Shown: in pieces, positions 43,750 to 52,560 of the stretch | Layout of the letters: each line of letters opens with the position of its first letter | How positions within the stretch are numbered: the stretch's first letter is position 1 | From: Bacteroidales bacterium | GTDB lineage: Bacteria; Bacteroidota; Bacteroidia; Bacteroidales; FEN-979 | DNA length: 64,000 nt | NCBI GenBank assembly: GCA_023231005.1 | Contig: JALNWG010000002.1 | Span: 1 to 64,000 of the forward strand | Direction of reading: 5' to 3' | Notes under the pieces: generated by a model | The model's database searches: none | Told to the model about the DNA's origin: nothing | What the model saw: the letters and a program-made list of their open reading frames with translations, nothing else | Made by a program: the position numbers and the translations under genes

Positions 43750-44118
43750 ATGATGCAGATTCAAGTTTTAAAATCGAAGATTCATCGAGCCACCGTAACA
43801 GATGCCGACATTAACTATGTGGGCAGCATCACGGTTGATGAGGACCTGATGATCGCAGCAAACCTTATTGAATATGAAAAAGTGCAGGTTCTCAACATCA
43901 ATAATGGCGAAAGGATTGAAACTTATGTGATCAAGGGGGAAAAAGGGAGTGGAACAGTCTGTTTAAATGGGGCTGCTGCCCGGAAATTTTTACCCAACGA
44001 TCTGGTGATTATTGCCTCCTATGCCTGTATGGATTTTGAAGAAGCCAAGAAATTTAAACCTGCTATTGCTTTCACCGATTCGAAAAATAAACTCATCAAG
44101 GGTAAAAAAACTCGGTAA
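43750..44118 (+). CDS. panD: Aspartate 1-decarboxylase (PanD), pyruvoyl-type
   Basis: A 122-residue enzyme that makes beta-alanine from aspartate for PanC. It is translated as a proenzyme and cleaves itself at a Gly-Ser bond to give the pyruvoyl cofactor; here the site is YVGSITVD, with the serine at residue 27 (26 from the second ATG). Other conserved parts are [36 protein letters not shown] and CLNGAAAR. Two ATG codons are in tandem at the start. Its stop TAA shares a base with the start of the next gene. Confidence 0.98.
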   Translation: MMQIQVLKSKIHRATVTDADINYVGSITVDEDLMIAANLIEYEKVQVLNINNGERIETYVIKGEKGSGTVCLNGAAARKFLPNDLVIIASYACMDFEEAKKFKPAIAFTDSKNKLIKGKKTR

Positions 44119-45161
44119 TGACCGCTCTCCCAATCGATGAATTACCCCGGAAGAACCGGACTGCCACCATTATCAAATTTGTCCTTTTCTTAGGATTAGG
44201 CATCTTCATCATCTGGCTTTCGTTACGTGGCTTAACCCATGAAGAAAGAATTCAGATAATGAATTCATTTCGCATAGCCAATTACAATTGGGTAATCTTA
44301 ACCATATTTCTTGGCATTGGGAGTCATGTAATCCGTTCCTTACGGTGGATGCTGTTTTTCAGTCCCATGGGGTATCATCCTACTTTTAAAAACACTTTTT
44401 TTGCCGTCATGGTTGGGTATTTTGCCAACCTGGCCTTTCCAAGACTGGGTGAAGTAATTCGTTGTGGAGTTTTGGCTCGCATTGAAAAGATCCCTTTCAA
44501 TAAATCATTTGGCACGGTGATCACCGAAAGAGCCATCGATATGATCTGCTTTTTTTTATTGTTTATCCTGATGATTTCAACCCAGGTAGGAACAATAAAC
44601 GATTACCTGAATACCCATGTATATCCACAACTGAATGCTAAATTTGGGAACCTTCATTACTCCCGGATGCTGTTTCTTACCCTGGCCATGATCATTGTGT
44701 TGATGGTAGGAATTTATTTTATTGCTCGAAAAAAAATCAAACAAACTGCCATCTTCCAAAAAGTGAAATCACTGATACTGGGCTTTTGGGAAGGATTGAA
44801 GTCACTCGTTCAAATGCGTCATCCCGGATTGTTCGTTTTCTATTCTGTTTCCATTTGGATCTTGTATTTTTTGATGTTATATGTGTGCTTTTTCTGCTTT
44901 GCCGAAACTTCCGGCTTGAGCCCCGGGGCAGGACTCTCCTCTCTTGTGCTGGGTAGTGTCGGGATTATGATCACCCCAGGGGGTATCGGGCTTTATCCAG
45001 CCATTATTCAGGAAACATTGTTATTATATGGGGTTACACGTACCACAGGGCTGGCACTCGGATGGATTGCCTGGGCAGCTCAAACCGGAATGATCCTCAT
45101 TTTGGGGGGAATTTCGTTGATTCTACTTTCATTCAATAAACAATCCAATGGAAAAACTTGA
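44118..45161 (+). CDS. Flippase-like / LPG-synthase transmembrane-domain protein (YbhN family)
   Basis: A 347-residue inner-membrane protein with about 8 predicted helices, matching the lysylphosphatidylglycerol-synthase transmembrane family (PF03706) without the soluble synthetase domain. Features: IIWLSLRGL in the first helix region, LGIGSHVIRSLRWMLFFSPMGY, VGYFANLAFPRLGEVIRCGVL and, near the end, MITPGGIGLYPAIIQETLLLYG. Such proteins are thought to move lipids or lipid-linked molecules across the membrane; the substrate is unknown. It overlaps panD by one base and rfaE2 by 14 bases. Next to rfaE2, a role in envelope synthesis is a reasonable guess. Confidence 0.9.
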   Translation: MTALPIDELPRKNRTATIIKFVLFLGLGIFIIWLSLRGLTHEERIQIMNSFRIANYNWVILTIFLGIGSHVIRSLRWMLFFSPMGYHPTFKNTFFAVMVGYFANLAFPRLGEVIRCGVLARIEKIPFNKSFGTVITERAIDMICFFLLFILMISTQVGTINDYLNTHVYPQLNAKFGNLHYSRMLFLTLAMIIVLMVGIYFIARKKIKQTAIFQKVKSLILGFWEGLKSLVQMRHPGLFVFYSVSIWILYFLMLYVCFFCFAETSGLSPGAGLSSLVLGSVGIMITPGGIGLYPAIIQETLLLYGVTRTTGLALGWIAWAAQTGMILILGGISLILLSFNKQSNGKT

Positions 45162-45642
45162 TATCGTTAGGAATAAAATTTACACTTGGGATCGTCTTCA
45201 AAAACAACTGACTGTTTGGCGTTTTAAGGAAAAAAAAATTGTATTCACCAACGGCTGCTTTGATGTTATCCATCTCGGACATATCGAATATTTATCCAAA
45301 GCACGTGATCTCGGACACATTCTTATTATAGGACTCAACTCTGATGAATCGGTACGACGTATCAAAGGGCCAAACCGTCCGATCAATAATGAAGAAGCCC
45401 GAGCGATCACCCTGGCATCGCTCCTGTTTGTGGATGCTGTGATCCTTTTTGGAGAAGATACTCCATACAACATCATCCAGCTGATCCAACCCGATATTCT
45501 GGTTAAAGGGAAAGATTATGAGGGGAAAGAAATCGTTGGATCGGATATTCTGAAAGCCAAAGGCGGAGAAATTATTACGATTGATCTGGTAAAGGGATAT
45601 TCCACCACCCATACCATCGACTTGTCCGAACATACTCCTTGA
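45148..45642 (+). CDS. rfaE2: D-glycero-beta-D-manno-heptose 1-phosphate adenylyltransferase (RfaE2-type)
   Basis: A 164-residue cytidylyltransferase-fold enzyme corresponding to the C-terminal domain of the E. coli bifunctional HldE. It activates heptose 1-phosphate with ATP to ADP-heptose, a precursor of lipopolysaccharide core. Motifs: KIVFTNGCFDVIHLGHIEYL with the nucleotide-binding HxGH, LIIGLNSDESVRRIKGPNRPI, and ILVKGKDYEGKEIVG. The kinase half (RfaE1) is a separate gene not in this window. It overlaps the flippase-like gene and is followed by radA after 10 bases. Confidence 0.94.
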   Translation: MEKLDIVRNKIYTWDRLQKQLTVWRFKEKKIVFTNGCFDVIHLGHIEYLSKARDLGHILIIGLNSDESVRRIKGPNRPINNEEARAITLASLLFVDAVILFGEDTPYNIIQLIQPDILVKGKDYEGKEIVGSDILKAKGGEIITIDLVKGYSTTHTIDLSEHTP

Positions 45643-45652
45643 TATATTTTTT

Positions 45653-47020
45653 ATGTCAAAAATAAAAACTGCTTTCTTCTGCCAATCCTGTGGTACACAA
45701 TACAGCAAATGGATGGGTAAATGTACTGCTTGCGGGGAATGGAACACGTTGGTGGAAGAAGTGATTCAACGGGAAGAGAAAGGTTTGGCAGGTTCTACCT
45801 TAGGAAACCGACGGGCATCTGTCCCCATTAATATAACCTCGATAAATTTTGATCAGGAAGCCCGGATCAATACCCATGATCAGGAATTGAACCGGGTATT
45901 GGGCGGAGGGATTGTTCCGGGATCTCTCACCTTGATCGGGGGTGAACCCGGTATTGGAAAGTCCACACTGATGCTCCAGGTAGCCTTGAAATGCAAAGAT
46001 CAGAAAGTACTCTATATCAGTGGCGAAGAGAGTGAACAACAAATCAGGATGCGGGCTGAACGGCTGGGTATTCAAAACGAACAGTGTTACATTCTTACAG
46101 AAACCAACGCCCAGGCAATTATCCGTCATCTCGAAAGCGAACATCCTGGCATAATAATTATCGACTCCATCCAAACTTTGCAAACCGACCTGATTGAATC
46201 TTCGGCTGGAAGTATATCCCAAATCAAAGAGAGTTCTTCGGAAATGCAGAAATATGCCAAACTGACCAATATCCCTATTTTCCTGATTGGACATATTACT
46301 AAAGATGGAAGTCTGGCCGGGCCCAAGGTACTTGAACACATGGTGGATACGGTATTACAATTTGAAGGTGATCGGAATTACGGATATCGTATTCTCCGTT
46401 CTTTAAAAAACAGATTTGGATCCACTTCCGAATTGGGAATATACGAAATGAACGACAATGGGCTCCGGGAAGTGTCAAATCCATCAGAGATTCTTCTCAG
46501 TCAGCGCGACGACCATATAAGCGGTATCACCATTGCCGCCATGATTGAAGGACAGCGTCCGATGCTTATTGAAACACAGGCGCTGGTAAGTTCAGCAGTA
46601 TACGGCACACCTCAACGGTCAACCACTGGTTTCGATGCCAGACGATTGAACATGCTTCTGGCAGTTCTGGAAAAACGCAGTGGCTTCCGCTTGGGACATA
46701 AAGATGTTTTTCTCAATATTGCCGGAGGAATTAAAGTAGAAGATCCGGCTATTGATCTTGCTGTGATGGCAGCTGTATTGTCATCAAATCAGGACATCAA
46801 TGTCGACTCTAAAACATGCTTTGCCGCTGAAGTCGGACTTAGTGGAGAGATTCGCCCCATCAACCGGGTGGAACAACGGATTTCGGAAGCCGATAAACTA
46901 GGATTTGAGCGTATTTTGATCTCGAAATACAATACCAAAGGGCTTGATTTCAAGCGTTATTCAATTCAAATTGTCACAGTCGGAAAAATTGAAGAAATGT
47001 ATCGGAAATTGTTTGGATAA
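45653..47020 (+). CDS. radA: DNA repair protein RadA
   Basis: A 455-residue cytosolic RecA-like ATPase that promotes branch migration during homologous recombination. The order is complete: N-terminal zinc finger (CQSCGTQYSKWMGKCTACGEW, four Cys), Walker A GGEPGIGKSTLMLQ, the Walker B strand IIIIDSIQTL, the RadA-specific KNRFGSTSELGIYEM, and the C-terminal Lon-like domain (GHKDVFLNIAGGIKVEDPAIDLAV). Length is normal. It is the last gene of the kinase - panC - panD run and is followed by a 45-base gap with no obvious terminator. Confidence 0.98.
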   Translation: MSKIKTAFFCQSCGTQYSKWMGKCTACGEWNTLVEEVIQREEKGLAGSTLGNRRASVPINITSINFDQEARINTHDQELNRVLGGGIVPGSLTLIGGEPGIGKSTLMLQVALKCKDQKVLYISGEESEQQIRMRAERLGIQNEQCYILTETNAQAIIRHLESEHPGIIIIDSIQTLQTDLIESSAGSISQIKESSSEMQKYAKLTNIPIFLIGHITKDGSLAGPKVLEHMVDTVLQFEGDRNYGYRILRSLKNRFGSTSELGIYEMNDNGLREVSNPSEILLSQRDDHISGITIAAMIEGQRPMLIETQALVSSAVYGTPQRSTTGFDARRLNMLLAVLEKRSGFRLGHKDVFLNIAGGIKVEDPAIDLAVMAAVLSSNQDINVDSKTCFAAEVGLSGEIRPINRVEQRISEADKLGFERILISKYNTKGLDFKRYSIQIVTVGKIEEMYRKLFG

Positions 47021-47065
47021 TATCATTTATTAACTTTACCAATCTCATCATAAAAATTGACATCC

Positions 47066-47527
47066 ATGAGAAGCCATACAATAACCGACCAAAAAGAGAT
47101 GGAAGAGATCATCGGGCAGTGCCAGTGGTGTCATGTTGCAATGACCTCCACCGATGGAGATCCATACGTTATTCCAATGAATTTCGGATTTAGAGATGGA
47201 ACTATTTTTATTCATGGTTCCCGGAAAGGAAAAAAGATCGATATTCTTGAACAACATCCTTCAGTCTGCATCCATTTCAGTACCGGGCATCAACTTCGTT
47301 ATCAGAATGAGCAGGTAGCCTGTTCCTGGAGTATGAAATACCGTAGCATTCTCTGTTACGGGAAGGTAGAGTTTCTTACTTCCCCCGAAGAAAAGATCGA
47401 TGCGATGAGCTTGATTATGACAAAATTTACCAATCGTGAATTTAAATTCAATGCCCCATCAATCCGTGAAGTCAATGTGATGAGAATCAAGGTTGAACGG
47501 TTTGAAGGCCGGATATATGGCTATTAA
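47066..47527 (+). CDS. Pyridoxamine 5'-phosphate oxidase-like (split-barrel flavin) protein
   Basis: A 153-residue protein from the ATG at 47066 (a TTG at 47057 is also in frame). The sequence CQWCHVAMTSTDGDPYVIPMNFGFRDGTIFIHGS, then GKKIDILEQHPSVCIHF and SWSMKYRSILCYGKVEFL, is typical of the PNPOx-like/NimA-type split-barrel family, which binds FMN (or haem in some members). Members detoxify nitro compounds or have unknown reductase roles; this one cannot be assigned more exactly. It lies two bases before the dehydrogenase gene, so the two are probably co-transcribed. Confidence 0.88.
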   Translation: MRSHTITDQKEMEEIIGQCQWCHVAMTSTDGDPYVIPMNFGFRDGTIFIHGSRKGKKIDILEQHPSVCIHFSTGHQLRYQNEQVACSWSMKYRSILCYGKVEFLTSPEEKIDAMSLIMTKFTNREFKFNAPSIREVNVMRIKVERFEGRIYGY

Positions 47528-47529
47528 AC

Positions 47530-48786
47530 ATGAAAGATCGTCCCCGTTTGATAATAATCGGAGGTGGTTTCGGCGGAATCACCCTGATTCAGAAACTTAA
47601 AAATAAAAACTTTGAGATCATTTTGATCGATAAGTATAATCATCACAACTTCCAGCCTTTGTTATATCAGGTTGCAACATGCGGATTATCTGCTACTTCT
47701 ATTGCGTCCCCATTTCGAAGGATGTTTAAAAACTACCATAATTTCACTTTCCATCTGGCCGGAGTTACAAGGATTGACCCGGATCATCGCTGTATTGAGA
47801 CCAACATTGGAAAATTTGAATACGATTACCTTGTCATTTCCACTGGTTCTGAACCAAATTTTTATAACAATCCACAATTGGAAGAAAACAGTTTGGTTAT
47901 GAAATCGTTGGATGATGCTCTAACAATCCGGAATACCTTATTGGAACAATTTGAATTAGCCACCTTTAACAAGAATGCAGAGGAAAAAAAGATCATTCTG
48001 AATTTCGTTATTATCGGAGGTGGGGCTACTGGTGTAGAGTTGGCCGGTGCCCTGGCAGAATTTAAAAAGCACATTATAGGAAAGGATTATCCGGAAATTG
48101 ATCCTTCCTTGATGAATATTCATCTTATTGAAGCCGGGAACCGCCTCTTACCCGCTATGTCAAATGGAGCATCTGTGAAAGCCAACGATTTTCTGACAAA
48201 AATGGGTGTTAAAGTATGGCTCAGTACCATGGTTAAAGATTATGATGGAATCAATGTAACACTGACTGATGAAACCATTTTACGTTCAGCCTTTTTTATC
48301 TGGTCGGCAGGAGTTAAGGGTTCAATAATTCCGGGATTAAAACCCGAAGCCATCAGCAAAAACAGAATTTTGGTGGATGAATTTCATAAAGTAACTGGAT
48401 ACAATAACATGTATGCCATTGGGGATGTTTCCGCCATGATTACCGAGAAAACGCCGAGGGGTTATCCTATGTTGGCCTTTCCTGCCATGCAACAGGGAAC
48501 CAATCTTGCTCATAATTTATGTAGGCAAACGCTTGGAAAACCCCTCCGTAAATTTACCTATCTCGACCTGGGAACTCTTGCCACAATAGGTAGACATCAA
48601 GCTGTTGCAGATCTTCCCTTTTTCAAGACCCAGGGGTTTATTGCCTGGTTCTTATGGATGGGCCTTCATCTGATGCGCATCACAGGCTTCCGCAACCGCT
48701 TGAAAGCCTTTTCCGACTGGGTATGGAACTATTTCACCTATGCTTACACATACAGGATTATCACCCGTCCATCATGTAAAAAATAA
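47530..48786 (+). CDS. NAD(P)/FAD-dependent oxidoreductase, type II NADH dehydrogenase-like
   Basis: A 418-residue flavoprotein. The FAD-binding Rossmann motif opens the protein (IIIGGGFGGITLIQKL), followed by DKYNHHNFQPLLYQVATCGL, which is the quinone-reductase (NDH-2) signature region. The second, NADH-binding motif is VIIGGGATGVELAGALAEF, and the FAD-closing motif is NMYAIGDVSAM. The C-terminal ~60 residues are amphipathic (FLWMGLHLMRITGFRNRL), as needed for attachment to the inner face of the membrane. It oxidises NADH with electron transfer to quinone without pumping protons. It lies two bases after the PNPOx-like gene. Confidence 0.94.
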   Translation: MKDRPRLIIIGGGFGGITLIQKLKNKNFEIILIDKYNHHNFQPLLYQVATCGLSATSIASPFRRMFKNYHNFTFHLAGVTRIDPDHRCIETNIGKFEYDYLVISTGSEPNFYNNPQLEENSLVMKSLDDALTIRNTLLEQFELATFNKNAEEKKIILNFVIIGGGATGVELAGALAEFKKHIIGKDYPEIDPSLMNIHLIEAGNRLLPAMSNGASVKANDFLTKMGVKVWLSTMVKDYDGINVTLTDETILRSAFFIWSAGVKGSIIPGLKPEAISKNRILVDEFHKVTGYNNMYAIGDVSAMITEKTPRGYPMLAFPAMQQGTNLAHNLCRQTLGKPLRKFTYLDLGTLATIGRHQAVADLPFFKTQGFIAWFLWMGLHLMRITGFRNRLKAFSDWVWNYFTYAYTYRIITRPSCKK

Positions 48787-48863
48787 GGGGGTACGAGTAC
48801 ATCCTTTTTAACAATAATGAAGGTTCTCTCCCGTTTATCTAAAATATTTAACTCGTGAGCATC

Positions 48864-49430
48864 ATGAAAAAAGCTGTTATATTTTGCCTTGTATTCATCA
48901 CGATAGGATTATACTGTGTACCAGCAGCAAAAGCTCAAAATAATATTCCTGTCGATCCGATGAGTAAAGGAGATTGGTTACTGAACTTTGGATTTGGACC
49001 TGGTGTTCCTGTTTTTGGAAATGGCACCGGTTTTGGACCTGCTGCTAAATTTGTAGTTGAAACAGGAATATGGGAATTGGGACCCGGAGTATTGACCTTG
49101 GGAGGTGAATTTGGATTCTCCTTCTTTGCCAATAAATTTGGTCAGGATTGGCGTGAAACATGGGTGAATACTATGTTTGGTGCCCGCAGCACCTATCACT
49201 ATGGCTGGAATGTAAGGGGATTGGATACTTATGGCGGAATCCCGCTGGGAATTGGTTTTTGCTTTAATACTTTTGATGATCAACCCGGACATCATAATGC
49301 TTTTCCGGTATACCCTTATTTGGGTGTTGTTTTTGGAGCTTCCTATTTCTTTACTCCTACTTTGGGCATTAATGGAGAAGTTGGATATAATTCCACGTAT
49401 GCCAACATCGGCCTGGTATTTAAACTTTAG
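48864..49430 (+). CDS. Small predicted outer-membrane beta-barrel protein
   Basis: A 188-residue exported protein from the ATG at 48864 (a GTG at 48855 is also in frame). The signal peptide is about 1-25, ending AKAQ. The mature part is Gly- and aromatic-rich with alternating beta strands (WLLNFGFGPGVPVFGNG, LGGEFGFSFF, GINGEVGYNSTYANIGLVFKL). The ending in a hydrophobic strand with a terminal aromatic-containing segment fits a small beta-barrel of about eight strands. I recognise no specific family. It overlaps the convergent PAP2 gene by 11 bases. Confidence 0.8.
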   Translation: MKKAVIFCLVFITIGLYCVPAAKAQNNIPVDPMSKGDWLLNFGFGPGVPVFGNGTGFGPAAKFVVETGIWELGPGVLTLGGEFGFSFFANKFGQDWRETWVNTMFGARSTYHYGWNVRGLDTYGGIPLGIGFCFNTFDDQPGHHNAFPVYPYLGVVFGASYFFTPTLGINGEVGYNSTYANIGLVFKL

Positions 49431-49989
49431 TAAACGCCCGGTTCAGCCACAATATCGTAAGGCGTACAATAATCGTCCCAATCAGTGAACCCATTATCAT
49501 TCCAACAAGGATATCTCCGGGATAATGGACTCCTAAATAAATCCTTGTATAGGACATGAATAGAGCCCAAAAGATCATTAGTGGAAGAATGAATCGATAT
49601 GGGTTTTTCAGCAGAATGATCAGATATACCGCTAAGGCCATCGTAGTAGAGGCATGTCCCGAATAAAAGCCAAATTGCCCACCCACATATCCATTAACCG
49701 TGTGTATTCCGGTAACCATTGCATCATGAGTCGGTCGGGGTCGAGCAATCCATTGTTTGAAAATATTAGCAACCTGGTCACTAAGAACAATCATAATGGC
49801 AGCAAACAATAATATCCAAAGTGTTTGCCATTTGTATTTACGGATTACCAGACAGAAAACGAACAGGTAGAGTGGTAGCCAAACCAAAGGCATGGTTCCA
49901 TAAAAAAAAACCACGTCGAAAAAGGGAGAATGGAGGCCATTCAGAAATATAAAAAACGATTGATCTAATGATTTAAGCGTCGTCAACAT
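49420..49989 (-). CDS. PAP2 family membrane phosphatase
   Basis: A 189-residue inner-membrane enzyme with about five helices. The three phosphatase motifs are present: KQWIARPRP (KX6RP), YSGHAST (PSGH-like), and RIYLGVHYPGDIL (SRX5HX3D-like, with His and Asp). PAP2 enzymes dephosphorylate lipid phosphates such as phosphatidylglycerol phosphate, phosphatidic acid or undecaprenyl pyrophosphate; the choice is not evident here. It is the last gene of the hpt - adk - DUF486 - obg - PAP2 run, 13 bases after obg. Confidence 0.93.
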   Translation of the reverse strand: MLTTLKSLDQSFFIFLNGLHSPFFDVVFFYGTMPLVWLPLYLFVFCLVIRKYKWQTLWILLFAAIMIVLSDQVANIFKQWIARPRPTHDAMVTGIHTVNGYVGGQFGFYSGHASTTMALAVYLIILLKNPYRFILPLMIFWALFMSYTRIYLGVHYPGDILVGMIMGSLIGTIIVRLTILWLNRAFTKV

Positions 49990-50002
49990 GCTGAAATCAA
50001 TT

Positions 50003-50992
50003 TCAGGGATTTAGTTCCTTCCAGAGTATTTCCTTTAACTGTTCCAGTCCTGTCTTTTTATGAGAAGAAATAAATATACAGGGGATGGAAGGCAGATCTT
50101 TTTTGAATTCGTCTATGATCTCATTATCGGCCAAGTCTGATTTTGTAATTGCAAGGACGCGTGTTTTATCCAGTAATTCCGGATTATATTGATTCAACTC
50201 TTCAAGCAGGATCTGGTACTCTTTTCTGATATCTTTTGTATCGACAGGAACGATGAACAAGAGAATAGAATTGCGTTCAATATGTCGTAAAAACCTTAAT
50301 CCCAGTCCTTTTCCATCATGGGCTCCTTCAATGATTCCGGGAATATCAGCCATGACAAATGATTTCTGCTGGTGATATTTCACAATTCCAAGATTGGGGA
50401 CCAAGGTAGTGAAGGGATAATCGGCAATCTGTGGTTTGGCTGCAGAAATAACACTCAGCAAGGTTGATTTCCCTGCATTTGGGAATCCAACCAACCCGAC
50501 ATCAGCCAGGATTTTCAGCTCCAATATTTTCCATGATTCCAAGCCAGGCTCGCCAGGTTGAGCAAACCGAGGGGTTTGACGGGTAGCTGTTTTAAAATGA
50601 TCGTTACCAAGGCCTCCCCGACCTCCTGGTACCAATATAAAGGTTTGCCCTTCCTCTGTTATTTCACATTCAATATGTCCGGTTTCAGCATCTCTTGCAA
50701 TTGTTCCAAGGGGAACATCAATAAACACATCCTTCCCGTTGGCACCGTGCATTAATTGTTTCGATCCAGCTTCTCCGTGCTCTGCTTTGAGGTGTTTGGT
50801 GTACTTTAAATGGAGTAAAGTCCATAATTGTGAGTCTCCCCTGAGGATGACATGGCCTCCCCTCCCGCCATCACCTCCGTCAGGCCCTCCGCGAGAATTA
50901 GTCCGGGTACGCATAAAATGTTTAGATCCTTGCCCTCCATTTCCTGAAGCACAAAAGATTTTTACATAATCGACAAAATTTGAATCAGCCAT
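50003..50992 (-). CDS. obg: GTPase Obg (CgtA)
   Basis: A 329-residue essential GTPase of late 50S ribosome assembly and the stress response. The N-terminal glycine-rich OBG fold is clear ([40 protein letters not shown]). The G domain carries G1 [14 protein letters not shown]3 [17 protein letters not shown] and G4 TKSDL. There is no long C-terminal extension, so it is the short form. It follows the DUF486 gene by 10 bases on the same strand. Confidence 0.98.
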   Translation of the reverse strand: MADSNFVDYVKIFCASGNGGQGSKHFMRTRTNSRGGPDGGDGGRGGHVILRGDSQLWTLLHLKYTKHLKAEHGEAGSKQLMHGANGKDVFIDVPLGTIARDAETGHIECEITEEGQTFILVPGGRGGLGNDHFKTATRQTPRFAQPGEPGLESWKILELKILADVGLVGFPNAGKSTLLSVISAAKPQIADYPFTTLVPNLGIVKYHQQKSFVMADIPGIIEGAHDGKGLGLRFLRHIERNSILLFIVPVDTKDIRKEYQILLEELNQYNPELLDKTRVLAITKSDLADNEIIDEFKKDLPSIPCIFISSHKKTGLEQLKEILWKELNP

Positions 50993-51002
50993 TTGGAGGA
51001 GA

Positions 51003-51377
51003 TTACTTTTTAAAGAGAAAATATACAGCCAGTATCAGTAAGGCAAAAGCGACAAAATGATTCCAACGGAGGCTCTCATTTTTAAAAAAGAGAACAACAA
51101 AAATGAAAAACACAGTCAGGTTGGTCACTTCTTGAATTACTTTCAATTCAACCAGCGAAAACGGACCTCCATTACCCTTGAAACCCAGTCTGTTGGCCGG
51201 AACCTGAAAGCAATATTCAAAAAAGGCTAAGCCCCAGCTCATTAAGATGAAAGTAATAAGGCCAGCATGTTCAAACCATTTCATTTGCCCCAGTTTCAAA
51301 TGGCCATACCAGGCAAAGGTCATAAAGGTATTGGATAAAACAAGCATTCCGATTACGGAAAACCGGTTTATTTCCAT
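51003..51377 (-). CDS. DMT-type small membrane protein (DUF486)
   Basis: A 124-residue membrane protein with four predicted helices. Conserved DUF486 features are [18 protein letters not shown] at the N-terminus, [15 protein letters not shown] in the middle, and a final helix [10 protein letters not shown]. The family is distantly related to the drug/metabolite transporter superfamily and has no defined substrate. Its start lies inside the last 10 bases of adk, which points to translational coupling. Confidence 0.92.
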   Translation of the reverse strand: MEINRFSVIGMLVLSNTFMTFAWYGHLKLGQMKWFEHAGLITFILMSWGLAFFEYCFQVPANRLGFKGNGGPFSLVELKVIQEVTNLTVFFIFVVLFFKNESLRWNHFVAFALLILAVYFLFKK

Positions 51378-51940
51378 GTTTCGATCTCCCGGCTTAATGA
51401 AGTAAATATTTCATCAATTCCGCCTACTCCTTTAACCTCTTTGAATAATCCTTTTTCCTGATAATAATCGATTAATGGTTGGGTATGATGGTGATATTGA
51501 ACAAGTCTGTTTTTAATTACCTCCTCTGTATCATCTTTCCGCCCTTGTTCCTGTGCCCGAATCAGCAAACGGGTTACCAATTCCTTTTCATCAACCTTTA
51601 GTGCAAGTACCAAGTTGACTTTCCGGTTATGTTTGAGTAACATTCTGTCCAATTCCTGTGCCTGATTTAGTGTTCTTGGAAATCCGTCAAGCACAAATCC
51701 ATTAACATGTTTGTTTCCGACAAAAACCGACTCCATAATTTCAATCAACAAATCATCCGAAACCAGATGGCCTGCTTCCATGACTGATTTTACCTTTAAG
51801 CCAAGGGGAGTTCCCTGACTTACTTCTGCGCGGAGAATATCTCCGGTAGAAACATGCTTCCATCCAAATTTATCAGCAATTTTTACAGCTTGAGTGCCTT
51901 TTCCGGCCCCCGGAGGGCCAAAGAGTATGAGATTGAACAT
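51368..51940 (-). CDS. adk: Adenylate kinase
   Basis: A 190-residue cytosolic enzyme that equilibrates ATP and AMP with two ADP. P-loop GPPGAGKGTQA at residues 8-18, AMP-binding segment WKHVSTGDILRAEV, GFVLDGFPRTLNQAQELD and the LID region RLLIRAQEQGRKDDTEEVIKNRL. The LID lacks the four-Cys zinc site and is short, so this is the short form of the enzyme. It starts 5 bases after hpt and overlaps the DUF486 gene. Confidence 0.98.
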   Translation of the reverse strand: MFNLILFGPPGAGKGTQAVKIADKFGWKHVSTGDILRAEVSQGTPLGLKVKSVMEAGHLVSDDLLIEIMESVFVGNKHVNGFVLDGFPRTLNQAQELDRMLLKHNRKVNLVLALKVDEKELVTRLLIRAQEQGRKDDTEEVIKNRLVQYHHHTQPLIDYYQEKGLFKEVKGVGGIDEIFTSLSREIETWK

Positions 51941-51945
51941 GGGTG

Positions 51946-52482
51946 TTACTTTGTTATTTTATAAATATCAGGCAGATTTCTGCCATATCCATCATAATCA
52001 AGACCATAACCAACAATAAAATCATTGGGAATACGCATCCCCAGGTAGTCGATGGAGAATGTTTTTTGAAAAGCATCCGGTTTGAAGCAGAAACATGCAA
52101 TTTTTACATCTAATGGTTCCTTTTTTCGAATGTCAGCCAGCAATTTCTCCATGGTAATACCCGTATCTACAATGTCTTCCACAATAATTACATGACGACC
52201 TTTGATCTCTTCATTTAAACCGATCAACTCATTTACTTTTGATGTAGTTGAAGTTCCGGAATAGGATTTATATTTGGTAAAAGTAATTTCACAGGGGATG
52301 GTAATTTTTCTCATCAGGTCGGAAGCAAATATGAAAGCCCCGTTTAGCATGGCAAGCAATAACGGATTTTTCCCGGCATAATCCCGGTTGATATCATCTG
52401 CAATCTTTTGAACTGCAGCATTAATTTCTCCAACGCCAATAAATTTTTCAAAAACCAACTCCCTTACTTGTACTTTTGTCAT
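51946..52482 (-). CDS. hpt: Hypoxanthine phosphoribosyltransferase
   Basis: A 178-residue purine-salvage enzyme that makes IMP (and usually GMP) from hypoxanthine or guanine and PRPP. The PRPP motif is VIIVEDIVDTGITMEKLLADI, with LLAMLNGAFIFASDLMRKI and FIVGYGLDYDGYGRNLPDI also typical. The start is the ATG at 52482 (MTKVQVRELVF); the frame is open to 52680 but that stretch runs through the divergent purE gene and the shared promoters, so it is not coding. It heads the hpt - adk - DUF486 - obg - PAP2 run. Confidence 0.97.
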   Translation of the reverse strand: MTKVQVRELVFEKFIGVGEINAAVQKIADDINRDYAGKNPLLLAMLNGAFIFASDLMRKITIPCEITFTKYKSYSGTSTTSKVNELIGLNEEIKGRHVIIVEDIVDTGITMEKLLADIRKKEPLDVKIACFCFKPDAFQKTFSIDYLGMRIPNDFIVGYGLDYDGYGRNLPDIYKITK

Positions 52483-52506
52483 CGTTTTAGTGTTATTTGC
52501 TTGACG

Positions 52507-52514
52507 CAAAGGTA
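52507..52514 (-). promoter_or_regulatory. Putative -7 box for hpt
   Basis: The minus strand reads TACCTTTG, an exact TAnnTTTG match, 24 bases before the hpt ATG at 52482. Confidence 0.55.
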
Positions 52515-52526
52515 GTAAAAAATCAC

Positions 52527-52534
52527 TACTTTTG
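52527..52534 (+). promoter_or_regulatory. Putative -7 box for purE
   Basis: TACTTTTG is an exact TAnnTTTG match 26 bases before the purE ATG at 52561. It lies 12 bases from the divergent hpt box, so purine synthesis and purine salvage share one compact promoter region. Confidence 0.55.
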
Positions 52535-52560
52535 CCCAGAACAAGAAAACGACTGTCGTT

